The position numbers and the translations under genes were made by a program. DNA of 64,000 nucleotides, taken from positions 960,001 to 1,024,000 of the forward strand of contig NZ_CP039456.1 of assembly GCF_006974145.1 (NCBI RefSeq), read 5' to 3'. Source of the stretch: Changchengzhania lutea (lineage in GTDB: Bacteria > Bacteroidota > Bacteroidia > Flavobacteriales > Flavobacteriaceae). The notes under the pieces are model-generated. The model saw only the letters and a program-made list of their open reading frames with translations, made no database searches and had not been told where the DNA came from. Positions 57,457 to 64,000 of this stretch are shown here, piece after piece. Every line of letters starts with the position of its first letter. The first letter of the stretch is position 1.

Positions 57457-59060
57457 GCAGGTTCTTGAATAGGAATCATCGCTTTTAAATCGTCTAGAGT
57501 ATTGGCTTCATCTATCGTTTTATCTTGCCGCCATCTTAGAATTCTTGGAAACCGAGTAGCAATACCACTTTTATGTCTTTTGGACAATGCAATACCTTCA
57601 AAAGCAATTTCAAAGACTAAATGAGGTGTGACACTCCTTACTGGACCAAAACGTTCCAAGGTATTTTTTTTAATCCAATTGTCCACTTTTCTAAATTCGG
57701 CATCGGTAAGACCCGAATAGGCTTTTGCGAACGTGACCAATTGTTTACTCTCTGTATCCCATAAACCAAAAGTATAATCGGTAAACAAATTGGAGCGCCT
57801 GCCGTGACCGCGCATCGCATAGGTTAGTACAGCATCAATAGTTAATGGATCTACTTTCCATTTCCACCAATCGCCTTTTTTACGACCTACTTTATAGGTT
57901 GAATCCCATTGTTTTATCATTAAGCCTTCGCTGCGCATCTCGCGAGATTTCGCTCGTTCTTCGGCCATAGCTTCCCAACTATCGAATTGTATAGTTTCCG
58001 ATAACTGTAAAGGCAATTCTTCGTAATTAACAGATTTTATTAGATTTTCTAAAATACCGCGTCGTTCTCTAAAAGATTTTTCTCTTAAATCTTCACCTTC
58101 CCATTCTAGAATATCGTAAGCTTTAAGAATCACAGGGGTTTTCTCAAGCAGTGCTTTGGACACATTTTTTCGACCTATTCTGGTTTGAAGCGCATTAAAA
58201 TTATCTATTTCACCATTAACATATGGCAGAATTTCGCCGTCTAAGACCGTTCCATTTGGAATAACCTCTACCAAGTTTTGAAATTCCGGATATTTATCGG
58301 TCACCAACTCTTCTCCTCTACTCCAAACAAACAGCTGTTCGTTTCTTATAATGACTTGTGATCGAATACCATCCCATTTATGTTCTGCACTCCATAACTT
58401 TACGTCGCCCAAATTAGCTAACTCACCTTCTATCGCGTATGCCAGATAAAATGGATAGGGTTTTGAGAGAAAGTCGGATTCTTTTTCTTCCAAAATAAGA
58501 TCATGAAACGATATGAGATTGGGATCCCAATTACCCATGAGCTTATAAGCCAAAATATCTTCATCAATTTCGGTGGCTTTTGACAGTGCTCTAGTCATCA
58601 GTTTTTGACTAACGCCAATTCTGAAACTTCCGGTTATTAGTTTTGTAAATACAAAGCGTTCGTAATAATTGAGGCTTTTCCAATTGTTAAAGAGATATGC
58701 TTTTTTGTCTTCTTCGGATTTTTTCTTTAAGGCAATGATTTCCTGTAAAAATGTCGTGAGACTTTTATCGGAGTTTTCTTTAGAAGATGGAATGACGAGC
58801 GCAATCGTTTCGGCTAAATCGCCCACAATATGATACGACTCTTCAAACAGCCACAGTGGGATATTAGATAATTCTGAAGCCCAATGCCTAAGTAGCGTTG
58901 TATTGACAGGTCTTGGTGGACGCCGATGGGATAATATGGCGATAGTCCATACTTTATCTTCATCACTAGCATTTTGGAAATACTGAGTTAAAGCTTGCAC
59001 CTTTTCATTTGTTTTGTTGGTGCTATCTAACTGCTTAATCAAATGGGCGAAGTTTTTCAT
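57453..59060 (-). CDS. ATP-dependent DNA ligase (LigD-like)
   Basis: The 535-residue ligase has the adenylation lysine in WSAEHKWDGIRSQVI, FVWSRGEELVTDKYPEFQNL, VLDGEILPYVNGEI, and GLMIKQWDSTYKVGRKKGDW. The N-terminal region (residues 1-190) is a DNA-binding domain of the ligase-associated kind, and the C-terminal OB-fold is present. It seals nicks using ATP in the repair operon. Start and stop overlap the flanking exonuclease and helicase genes by 4 bases each. Confidence 0.95.
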   Translation of the reverse strand: MKNFAHLIKQLDSTNKTNEKVQALTQYFQNASDEDKVWTIAILSHRRPPRPVNTTLLRHWASELSNIPLWLFEESYHIVGDLAETIALVIPSSKENSDKSLTTFLQEIIALKKKSEEDKKAYLFNNWKSLNYYERFVFTKLITGSFRIGVSQKLMTRALSKATEIDEDILAYKLMGNWDPNLISFHDLILEEKESDFLSKPYPFYLAYAIEGELANLGDVKLWSAEHKWDGIRSQVIIRNEQLFVWSRGEELVTDKYPEFQNLVEVIPNGTVLDGEILPYVNGEIDNFNALQTRIGRKNVSKALLEKTPVILKAYDILEWEGEDLREKSFRERRGILENLIKSVNYEELPLQLSETIQFDSWEAMAEERAKSREMRSEGLMIKQWDSTYKVGRKKGDWWKWKVDPLTIDAVLTYAMRGHGRRSNLFTDYTFGLWDTESKQLVTFAKAYSGLTDAEFRKVDNWIKKNTLERFGPVRSVTPHLVFEIAFEGIALSKRHKSGIATRFPRILRWRQDKTIDEANTLDDLKAMIPIQEPA

Positions 59061-60076
59061 ACGGTTTCTTCCTCTGTTTTAACCAGTTCTCCCAATTCCC
59101 CTTCATATTGTGTTTTCTCTGTTCTGGCATCATAGCCCTGCTCTCTTAAATATTTTGCAAAAATATCTGTATAACCATGCGTGGTAATTATTTTTTCGGC
59201 ACCAGTAGCTTGAATAGCTGTCAATAACCCTTCCCAGTCACAGTGGTCTGACAACACAAAACCCTTGTCTATGGCACGTCGTCTTCGTGCTCCTCTAAAA
59301 GTCATCCAACCGCTCGCCGACGCGGTGACGTAGGGCACCATCTTTCTAATCCATGAGCCGCCATGAGCACTTGGCGGTGCTAAAATAATATTACCTTTAA
59401 AAGCATCTTTTGGCGTTTCTTTGGTAATACGTATCGTTTTAGGAAATTCTACGAAAGGTCTAAGCACATCAGTCATATTTTCAATGGCCGCATGCGTATA
59501 AATTTCTCCAATGGATGGGTCTAAATACTTCAATAGCCGTTGGGCTTTTCCTAGGGAATAGCCAAATAAGATTGATGATTTTCCTTCAGACTTGTTAGCT
59601 GCCCACCAGTTATTTATATCTGAAAAAACCTGACCTTGAGGAATCCACTTAAATGCAGGTAAGCCAAAAGTGCATTCTGTAATAAACGTGTCGCATTTAA
59701 CAGGCTCGAAGGGTACTGAAATGCCATCATCTTCGGTTTTATAATCGCCAGTAAATACCCAAACCTCTCCCTTGTGTTCGACACGTACTTGAGAACTGCC
59801 AATTATATGACCCGCTGGATGAAGGGAAAACTTGACGTTATTAATGATAAAAACTTCATTATAATCTTTACCGCTTACCGATATTTTACCCAATCGATGT
59901 GATATTATTGGAACATTGGTATGGTGCGTAATATATTGCTTATGGCCATATCTACTATGATCTGCATGCCCATGTGTGATTATGGCTTTATCCACCGGTC
60001 GCCATGGATCTAAGTAGACATTTGCCTGCTCACAATAAATACCTTTATCATTAAATACCAGCAATGGGGTTTTCAT
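59057..60076 (-). CDS. Ligase-associated DNA damage response exonuclease
   Basis: The 339-residue metallo-beta-lactamase-fold nuclease (CPSF/SNM1 type) has KAIITHGHADHSRYGHKQYI, the HxHxDH zinc motif, LHPAGHIIGSSQVRVE, VFTGDYKTEDDG, and VLSDHCDWEGLLTAIQATGA followed by ITTHGY. It heads the four-gene repair unit (exonuclease, ligase, helicase, PdeM). Immediately upstream lies the decayed tspO/IS630 region, so its promoter must lie within about 140 bases of spacer. Substrate is inferred from the family. Confidence 0.93.
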   Translation of the reverse strand: MKTPLLVFNDKGIYCEQANVYLDPWRPVDKAIITHGHADHSRYGHKQYITHHTNVPIISHRLGKISVSGKDYNEVFIINNVKFSLHPAGHIIGSSQVRVEHKGEVWVFTGDYKTEDDGISVPFEPVKCDTFITECTFGLPAFKWIPQGQVFSDINNWWAANKSEGKSSILFGYSLGKAQRLLKYLDPSIGEIYTHAAIENMTDVLRPFVEFPKTIRITKETPKDAFKGNIILAPPSAHGGSWIRKMVPYVTASASGWMTFRGARRRRAIDKGFVLSDHCDWEGLLTAIQATGAEKIITTHGYTDIFAKYLREQGYDARTEKTQYEGELGELVKTEEETV

Positions 60077-60217
60077 AACAATGTTATTTTCTTTTCAAAA
60101 ATTCATGAATCAACAAGATAAACTTCTGTAAAAAAATTGAGCCACTTCTAATGCTATTAATTTTAACTCAATTGCAAAAAAGGAATTTATTATCAACCAA
60201 ACAGATTTTAGACATCT

Positions 60218-60338
60218 CTATAACTTCATAAGTGGATTATGCTTTCTATTTTGATAGGCATGAACTGCCGTGTTCATAATTAAAAGAATGGCGCTTCCTA
60301 AGGCAACATAATAAATAGTTATTAATCGTTAGGTTATT
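60218..60338 (-). pseudogene. C-terminal fragment of a TspO-like gene, cut off by IS630
   Basis: On the minus strand, TIYYVALGSAILLIMNTAVH and AYQNRKHNPLMKL end at the TAG at 60218-60220. This matches the last helix and tail of Flavobacteriaceae tryptophan-rich TspO-like proteins. The rest of the gene lies on the other side of the IS630 at 60341-61422. Stops occur between this fragment and the element, so the join was already decayed or was damaged by the insertion. Confidence 0.65.
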
Positions 60339-60340
60339 TA

Positions 60341-61422
60341 GTTCTTATAAGATTGTCAGGCAGCATATCTGGCGTGTCTGTGATGAAAATATTTTTTCAC
60401 TTGTGGTTTGTCCTTTTTTCTTTTGTTCATAAAATCATTGATATTTTCCTTTAGCTGTTCCTTGTTGATCGCCCTTTTCTTGCCGATAATATTGGTCTTC
60501 AGATCTTGGTTGACGTATTCCTGGGGATTCAGTTCCGGGGAATAGGGCGGGATGAACAATACTTCGATCTTATCATTGTTCTCCTCTAGCCATTGGTCAA
60601 GTTTGATGGTCTTGTGGGCGGGATGGTTATCGGTAATGAAAAATATCTTTTTATTGCTATACTTTATCATCAGTAGCAAGAACATCTTAAAGACCTCGCT
60701 GTTGAAGCCCTTCTCCATCAACATGAACTGCAGATGCCCCCTGTTGCTTATTGCGGAGATCATATTGACCGTGTATCTTTTCCCCGTTGCCTTTATTATA
60801 GGCGTTTTTCCTTTAGGGGCATAGCTCTTGCCTGCCTGGTGGTCGCTCCTGCAGCCCGTCTCGTCCCCAAAGTATATTATCGCTCTTTCTGCCTTTGCCC
60901 TTTTTTCTATCGCCGGATATTCTTCCTCCAGCCATTTCCGTACGTTTTCCGGCTTTTGCTCGAACGCCTTTCTTATGGGCTTTTGGGGAGTGTACCCCCA
61001 TTTTTTCAGGTAGCGCCCTACCTGCCAGCGCGACAGCTCGACGCCGAACTTCTGCGATATCAGCTGCTGTACGGCTTCCCTTGTCCAAAGTCCGAAGGGG
61101 AGCTTCAACTGCTCGGGAAGTTTTTCCCTGATAAGTTCCCGCACCTTATGGGCCTGGTCCTTCTTGAGTTTCATGCCGCCCTGCACACCACGTTTCCTGC
61201 TGCACAGCGCGCGCTTGCCGCCGGCCCTGTACCGCGCCCATATCTTGTTTACCGAACGCTCGGTGATACCGAAAATCTCGGCGGCCTGTCTCTGGGTGCC
61301 CAATTTCTTGCGGAGATAATCGGCCACACGCAACCGTGTTTCCTCTTGGGCATCTTGGTTCTTACGCTTCTTCACCTTTGTTTTCATACAATAAAGATAC
61401 GTAAAATTTTCAGAATAAGAAC
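60341..61422 (-). mobile_element. IS630-family insertion sequence
   Basis: Ends read GTTCTTAT (60341-60348) and its complement ATAAGAAC (61415-61422), flanked by TA on each side (60339-60340 and 61423-61424), the TA duplication expected of IS630. It carries one transposase gene. The interior is visibly richer in G and C than all surrounding genes, which marks recent arrival. The terminal inverted repeats are short in perfect identity (8 bases). Boundaries are inferred from the TA rule. Confidence 0.8.
60356..61387 (-). CDS. IS630-family transposase
   Basis: The 343-residue transposase has two N-terminal helix-turn-helix regions (LRKKLGTQRQAAEIFGITER and LISQKFGVELSRWQVGRYLK). The DDE triad is in IIYFGDETGCRSDHQ, IFFITDNHPAHKTIKLD and IPPYSPELNPQEYVNQDLKT. 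All three acidic residues are present and the frame is intact, so it may be active. It is the only gene of the element. Confidence 0.92.
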   Translation of the reverse strand: MKTKVKKRKNQDAQEETRLRVADYLRKKLGTQRQAAEIFGITERSVNKIWARYRAGGKRALCSRKRGVQGGMKLKKDQAHKVRELIREKLPEQLKLPFGLWTREAVQQLISQKFGVELSRWQVGRYLKKWGYTPQKPIRKAFEQKPENVRKWLEEEYPAIEKRAKAERAIIYFGDETGCRSDHQAGKSYAPKGKTPIIKATGKRYTVNMISAISNRGHLQFMLMEKGFNSEVFKMFLLLMIKYSNKKIFFITDNHPAHKTIKLDQWLEENNDKIEVLFIPPYSPELNPQEYVNQDLKTNIIGKKRAINKEQLKENINDFMNKRKKDKPQVKKYFHHRHARYAA

Positions 61423-61426
61423 TAAT

Positions 61427-61690
61427 TTATGCTCTTATTAATAAATTAATATTTGAGTTAGCAACAGCAATTGCGACTAAAGCCCAAACACCCACCAGTG
61501 CAAACTCACGCATGTTTCGTATCCATATTATTGTTAAGTTAATTACAGCGGCAATAATTATCATAATTATGGTCCAAACACTAGGAGACAGCCCAAACCC
61601 ATGCCACTCCACTTTAACTAATTAAGACGCGACATTTGCAATACTAGCTACCGTTACCCAACCGCTATAAACCACAAAGGGGAATCTATG
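61427..61690 (-). pseudogene. Central fragment of a TspO-like gene with in-frame stop
   Basis: The minus strand reads FPFVVYSGWVTVASIANVAS, stop (TAA at 61622-61624), LVKVEWHGFGLSPSVWTII and WIRNMREFALVGVWALVAIA, all in one frame. This matches the last part of TspO/MBR-like tryptophan-rich proteins, where the normal sequence would read through the stop. The 3' part is cut off by IS630 at 61424, and the 5' part is replaced by an istB fragment. The first hundred or more residues are missing. Confidence 0.7.
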
Positions 61691-62215
61691 GCCAGAGTGT
61701 ACAATTCTATCCAAAATGGCATCAGCAATAGTTTGCCCTCCAATGATTTGATGCCATGCTTCCACAGGTAATTGTGAAGCAATTATAGTGGCTTTCTTTC
61801 CATGTCTATCTTCAATAATTTCCATAAAAAAGCATCTGTTAACACTGCCTAGTGCTCTAAATCCAAAATCATCGAGTATCAATAAATCTTGTTTTTCCAA
61901 CTTACTAATTTCTTTCATATAAGAGCCATCAGCTTTTGATGTTTTTAATTTAGTAAACAGTTTATGGGTATTAAAATACATAACTTTATAGCCCAGGGAA
62001 CAAGCTTGATAGCCTAGAGCTAAAGCCATATAGCTTTTACCAACACCTGTACTTCCTGTAATAAGTATACTTTCATTGTTTTTTATAAAATCATACTCTG
62101 AGAAGCGTTTTAGTGGATTTTTATTGATATTTCTATTGTCACCATAATCAATATCCTCAACAACAGTTTTGTATCTAAACTTAGCTACTTTGGTTAAACG
62201 TTCAATTTTCCTGTT
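61685..62215 (-). pseudogene. istB fragment (IS21 helper ATPase), truncated at both ends
   Basis: The frame reads NRKIERLTKVAKFRYK from 62215 downward, then ILITGSTGVGKSYMALALGY (Walker A), FTKLKTSKADGSYMKEISKL, KQDLLILDDFG (Walker B) and ADAILDRIVHSGHR. These match IstB of IS21-type elements. The N-terminal part (about 60 residues) and the C-terminal 15 or so residues are absent, and there is no istA nearby. From about 61690 onwards the same frame continues into TspO-like sequence, so the junction is in frame by chance. Confidence 0.8.
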
Positions 62216-62627
62216 TACTTTGTTCCAGAACCTTTATGCTATAAGCGGTTCTAAAATGGTGCTTCTTTAAAAATTCTAAATTAAGCTTGTGCCAATCCAA
62301 ATCTACTAACTTGTTATCACAGAACACTTCCCATTCCCTGCGTAGTAATGGCTTTCTGTAAAAGAAATGCGAGTTACTTATATGGAATATATCTGCACCA
62401 CCAAGTACTTCGGCTAATGCATTTGTTGGGCATTGTGGTATTTTTGTAGCGTCAATACAATTACAGACCTTATCAATAAAGTCATTATTGACTTCTAGTT
62501 CATTCAAAAATCTATTTGCAATCACTTTGCTTTCGTCTTCGTGGTCTTTGTATGTTTTAGAAAAACCAGTATCGTGAAACCAAGCAGCAGTAAGCAAAAC
62601 CTCAGTGTCCTCGTGATTGATATCCAT
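62202..62627 (-). pseudogene. HD-domain phosphohydrolase gene, truncated
   Basis: The frame gives 141 residues starting MDINHEDTEVLLTAAWFHDT, then GFSKTYKDHEDESKVIANRF, typical of HD-domain proteins. The normal first half of the fold with the leading YHNxxHT histidine is missing: upstream in frame are only about 20 codons (VVQNVKHLCAAM) and then a stop. The 3' end runs into istB at about 62202-62215. Without the first histidine it should be inactive. It could also be an intact short gene with an unusual start. Confidence 0.65.
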
Positions 62628-62744
62628 TGCCGCACATAAGTGCTTTACGTTTTGTACTACTTCTTTTAGTATGTTTAAGATTAAAATGGTACCTCTTTAC
62701 CTTTTGAAGTCGTAAGCAAGTCTGTGCAATATTTAGAAACGTTG

Positions 62745-63233
62745 TTAATCATCGTCGTGGTCATCTTGTGCATCTAATTGAATCACATTAGCATCACTTC
62801 TAATTTCAATATGTGTTATCTCACCACCACTTGTTCCTACATATTTAGAAATCCCTATTGAGGTAATTGAAAGCAATAAAACCGCAACAAAGCCATATTT
62901 AGAGAATGGAAGCTTTTTATATTCTAAAAACAAAGTTGTTAGCGATACTCCTGCTAAAATCAACATTATAGTCAAAAACAATTCTGCGTACTCTTCGTGC
63001 TTATGAATTAATGTTTCGCTAATTCCAGGTAAGTTCTCAACGATTTCTTCAGCTCCTTCACCTGTTAAAAAAGCTGCTGCTGCTGTGAAGGCACTAAATA
63101 TAAAAATGCCTAGTGCTGTGTTTTTAATTTGAGGTTTTTTAATAATATAACCTACAAGTAATACCAAAAAACCAATCAATACTCCCACAATAGGAAGATG
63201 ATTTACTACTAAATGAAAATGTGCGTCGTTCAT
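62745..63233 (-). CDS. Four-helix membrane protein, DUF2231-like
   Basis: The 162-residue protein has four hydrophobic helices (about residues 12-32, 40-60, 80-102 and 108-128). The N-terminal AHFHLVVNHLPIVGVLIGFL contains histidines at membrane depth, as in DUF2231 proteins. The C-terminal tail is acidic and ends QLDAQDDHDDD, which could bind divalent metal. It follows the VIT1/CCC1 transporter gene on the same strand by 15 bases and is likely cotranscribed. Function unknown. Confidence 0.65.
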   Translation of the reverse strand: MNDAHFHLVVNHLPIVGVLIGFLVLLVGYIIKKPQIKNTALGIFIFSAFTAAAAFLTGEGAEEIVENLPGISETLIHKHEEYAELFLTIMLILAGVSLTTLFLEYKKLPFSKYGFVAVLLLSITSIGISKYVGTSGGEITHIEIRSDANVIQLDAQDDHDDD

Positions 63234-63248
63234 AATTTTATGTTTTGT

Positions 63249-63962
63249 TTAAATGTTTACTCCAAATAGATATCCAACTATGGCAGTCAGACCCATTGCG
63301 ACAGTTCCCCAAAATGTGATACGGACAATTGCTTTTACAATACTTGAACCACCAGTTTTAGCTGCTAATGCTCCTAAAACAATAAGGAAAAATAGCGCAA
63401 AACCGTAGATAGAATATACCATACGTTGCAAAGGCAGAAAAAGCGTTACTAAAAAAGGAAGTAATCCTCCTATTGTAAATGCTGCTCCAGATGCAAAAGC
63501 CGCTTGAATAGGTTGAGCTTGACTTATTTCATTGATTCCTAATTCATCTCTAATATGTGCGCCTAAAGCATCGTGCTCTGTTAATTCTTTAGTTACAGTT
63601 AATGCCGTTGTTTTTTTTAGTCCTCTTTTTTCATAAATTTCTGCTAATCGCTGTAATTCGATTTCTGGCATTTCATCTAGTTCTTGCTTTTCACGTTCAA
63701 TATCAGCTTTTTCGATATCTGTTTGTGAACTTACAGAAACATACTCGCCAGCTGCCATTGATATAGCACCAGCAACAAGTCCTGCCAATGTTGCTAAAAT
63801 GATAGGCTCTCGTATCGCACTCGCAGCTGCAACACCTATTGCAAGACTGGCTGTAGATAAAATACCATCATTAGCTCCAAGTACTGCTGCTCTTAACCAA
63901 TTACTTCTGTGAATGTAATGGCTGTCTAAATAATTGTCTAGTTCTTCTGTTTTTTCTGTCAT
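63249..63962 (-). CDS. VIT1/CCC1-family metal transporter
   Basis: The 237-residue membrane protein begins LDNYLDSHYIHRSNWLRAAV, then LGANDGILSTASLAIGVAAA, the hallmark first helices of the VIT1/CCC1 family of iron and manganese transporters. An acidic cytoplasmic segment (DIEREKQELDEMPEIELQRL) lies before helix three, and FASGAAFTIGGLLPFLVTLF is in the second half. The protein should export or sequester Fe(II) or Mn(II). It begins the minus-strand pair near the window edge; no metal-regulator site is visible. Confidence 0.85.
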   Translation of the reverse strand: MTEKTEELDNYLDSHYIHRSNWLRAAVLGANDGILSTASLAIGVAAASAIREPIILATLAGLVAGAISMAAGEYVSVSSQTDIEKADIEREKQELDEMPEIELQRLAEIYEKRGLKKTTALTVTKELTEHDALGAHIRDELGINEISQAQPIQAAFASGAAFTIGGLLPFLVTLFLPLQRMVYSIYGFALFFLIVLGALAAKTGGSSIVKAIVRITFWGTVAMGLTAIVGYLFGVNI

Positions 63963-64000
63963 CTATTCAGTAATTAGATTAAATGCTCCTTTAGTCAAAA

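Noticed and set aside
60734-61441. 235-residue plus-strand frame opposite the transposase
   Set aside because: It is antisense to an intact IS630 transposase in G+C-rich DNA, where long chance frames are expected, and it has no domain.
61622-62029. Reading the istB/tspO fusion as one 135-residue gene
   Set aside because: The first part matches IstB and the last part TspO-like proteins, and the Walker A motif lies upstream of its ATG; it is a chance in-frame junction of two fragments.
1-64000. CRISPR arrays, tRNA and rRNA genes
   Set aside because: I saw no regularly spaced direct repeats and no cloverleaf or rRNA-like sequence in the spacers; most spacers are short or AT-rich.

Overview
The window is chromosomal DNA from a member of the Bacteroidota, most likely a marine Flavobacteriaceae. 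The evidence is the low G+C content, the Bacteroidota-type promoter motif (TAnnTTTG, with an upstream TTTG) before several genes, lipoprotein signals ending in S-C, GSCFA, DUF4136, DUF4230, DUF6252 and putative-porin families, and the long aromatic amino acid hydroxylase typical of this group. I saw no rRNA, tRNA, CRISPR array, prophage or recognisable defence system.

Layout. 1-7264: the N-terminal part of a putative porin (cut by the window edge), ribonuclease HII, a large two-domain lipoprotein, an OmpA-type envelope protein and a small secreted protein. 7496-13499: NdpA-like nucleoid protein, polyphosphate kinase 2, an FAD/NAD(P) protein, lipoyl(octanoyl)transferase, a 52-residue Pmp3-type membrane protein and a DUF302-like secreted protein. 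13722-25130: lysyl-tRNA synthetase, a repeat protein, tandem alpha/beta hydrolases, a yiaA relic, a secreted amidohydrolase, a SigZ-like sigma factor, a PhzF-like protein, HemL, a LysM glucosaminidase and a PLP deaminase-like enzyme. 25364-37620: envelope lipoproteins, bestrophin, phenylalanine hydroxylase-type enzyme, enoyl-CoA hydratase, rhodanese, DUF4230, a TPR histidine kinase with its LuxR-type regulator, a PQQ-propeller protein and a GSCFA protein. 37789-53122: alanyl-tRNA synthetase and a divergent operon of M23 peptidase, MerR, LemA and two TPM proteins, then an outer-membrane barrel gene broken by an in-frame stop, the GTPases Der and Era, and a tricorn-like protease. 53526-60076: an FKBP isomerase and the four-gene ligase-associated DNA damage response operon (exonuclease, ATP-dependent ligase, Lhr-like helicase, PdeM). 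60218-62627: a decayed junction where an IS630 element has split a tspO-like gene that abuts an istB fragment and a truncated HD-domain gene. 62745-63962: a small membrane protein and a VIT1/CCC1-type metal transporter.

Most genes are ordinary housekeeping or envelope functions. The unusual features are broken genes (the barrel gene with a stop at 46532-46534, the yiaA relic at 17873-18017, the mosaic at 60218-62627), a family of long palindromic intergenic elements (15421-15566, 53145-53499, and an unrelated one at 27084-27243), and four genes missed by a simple length cut-off or window-edge rule (the porin at 1-1380, pmp3-like at 12134-12292, the DUF5522-like gene at 24966-25130, and the 5' part of the barrel gene up to 46636). 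I found no clear evidence of a new multi-gene system. The best candidates for further work are the M23-MerR-LemA-TPM-TPM operon and the C-terminal domain of the aromatic hydroxylase.
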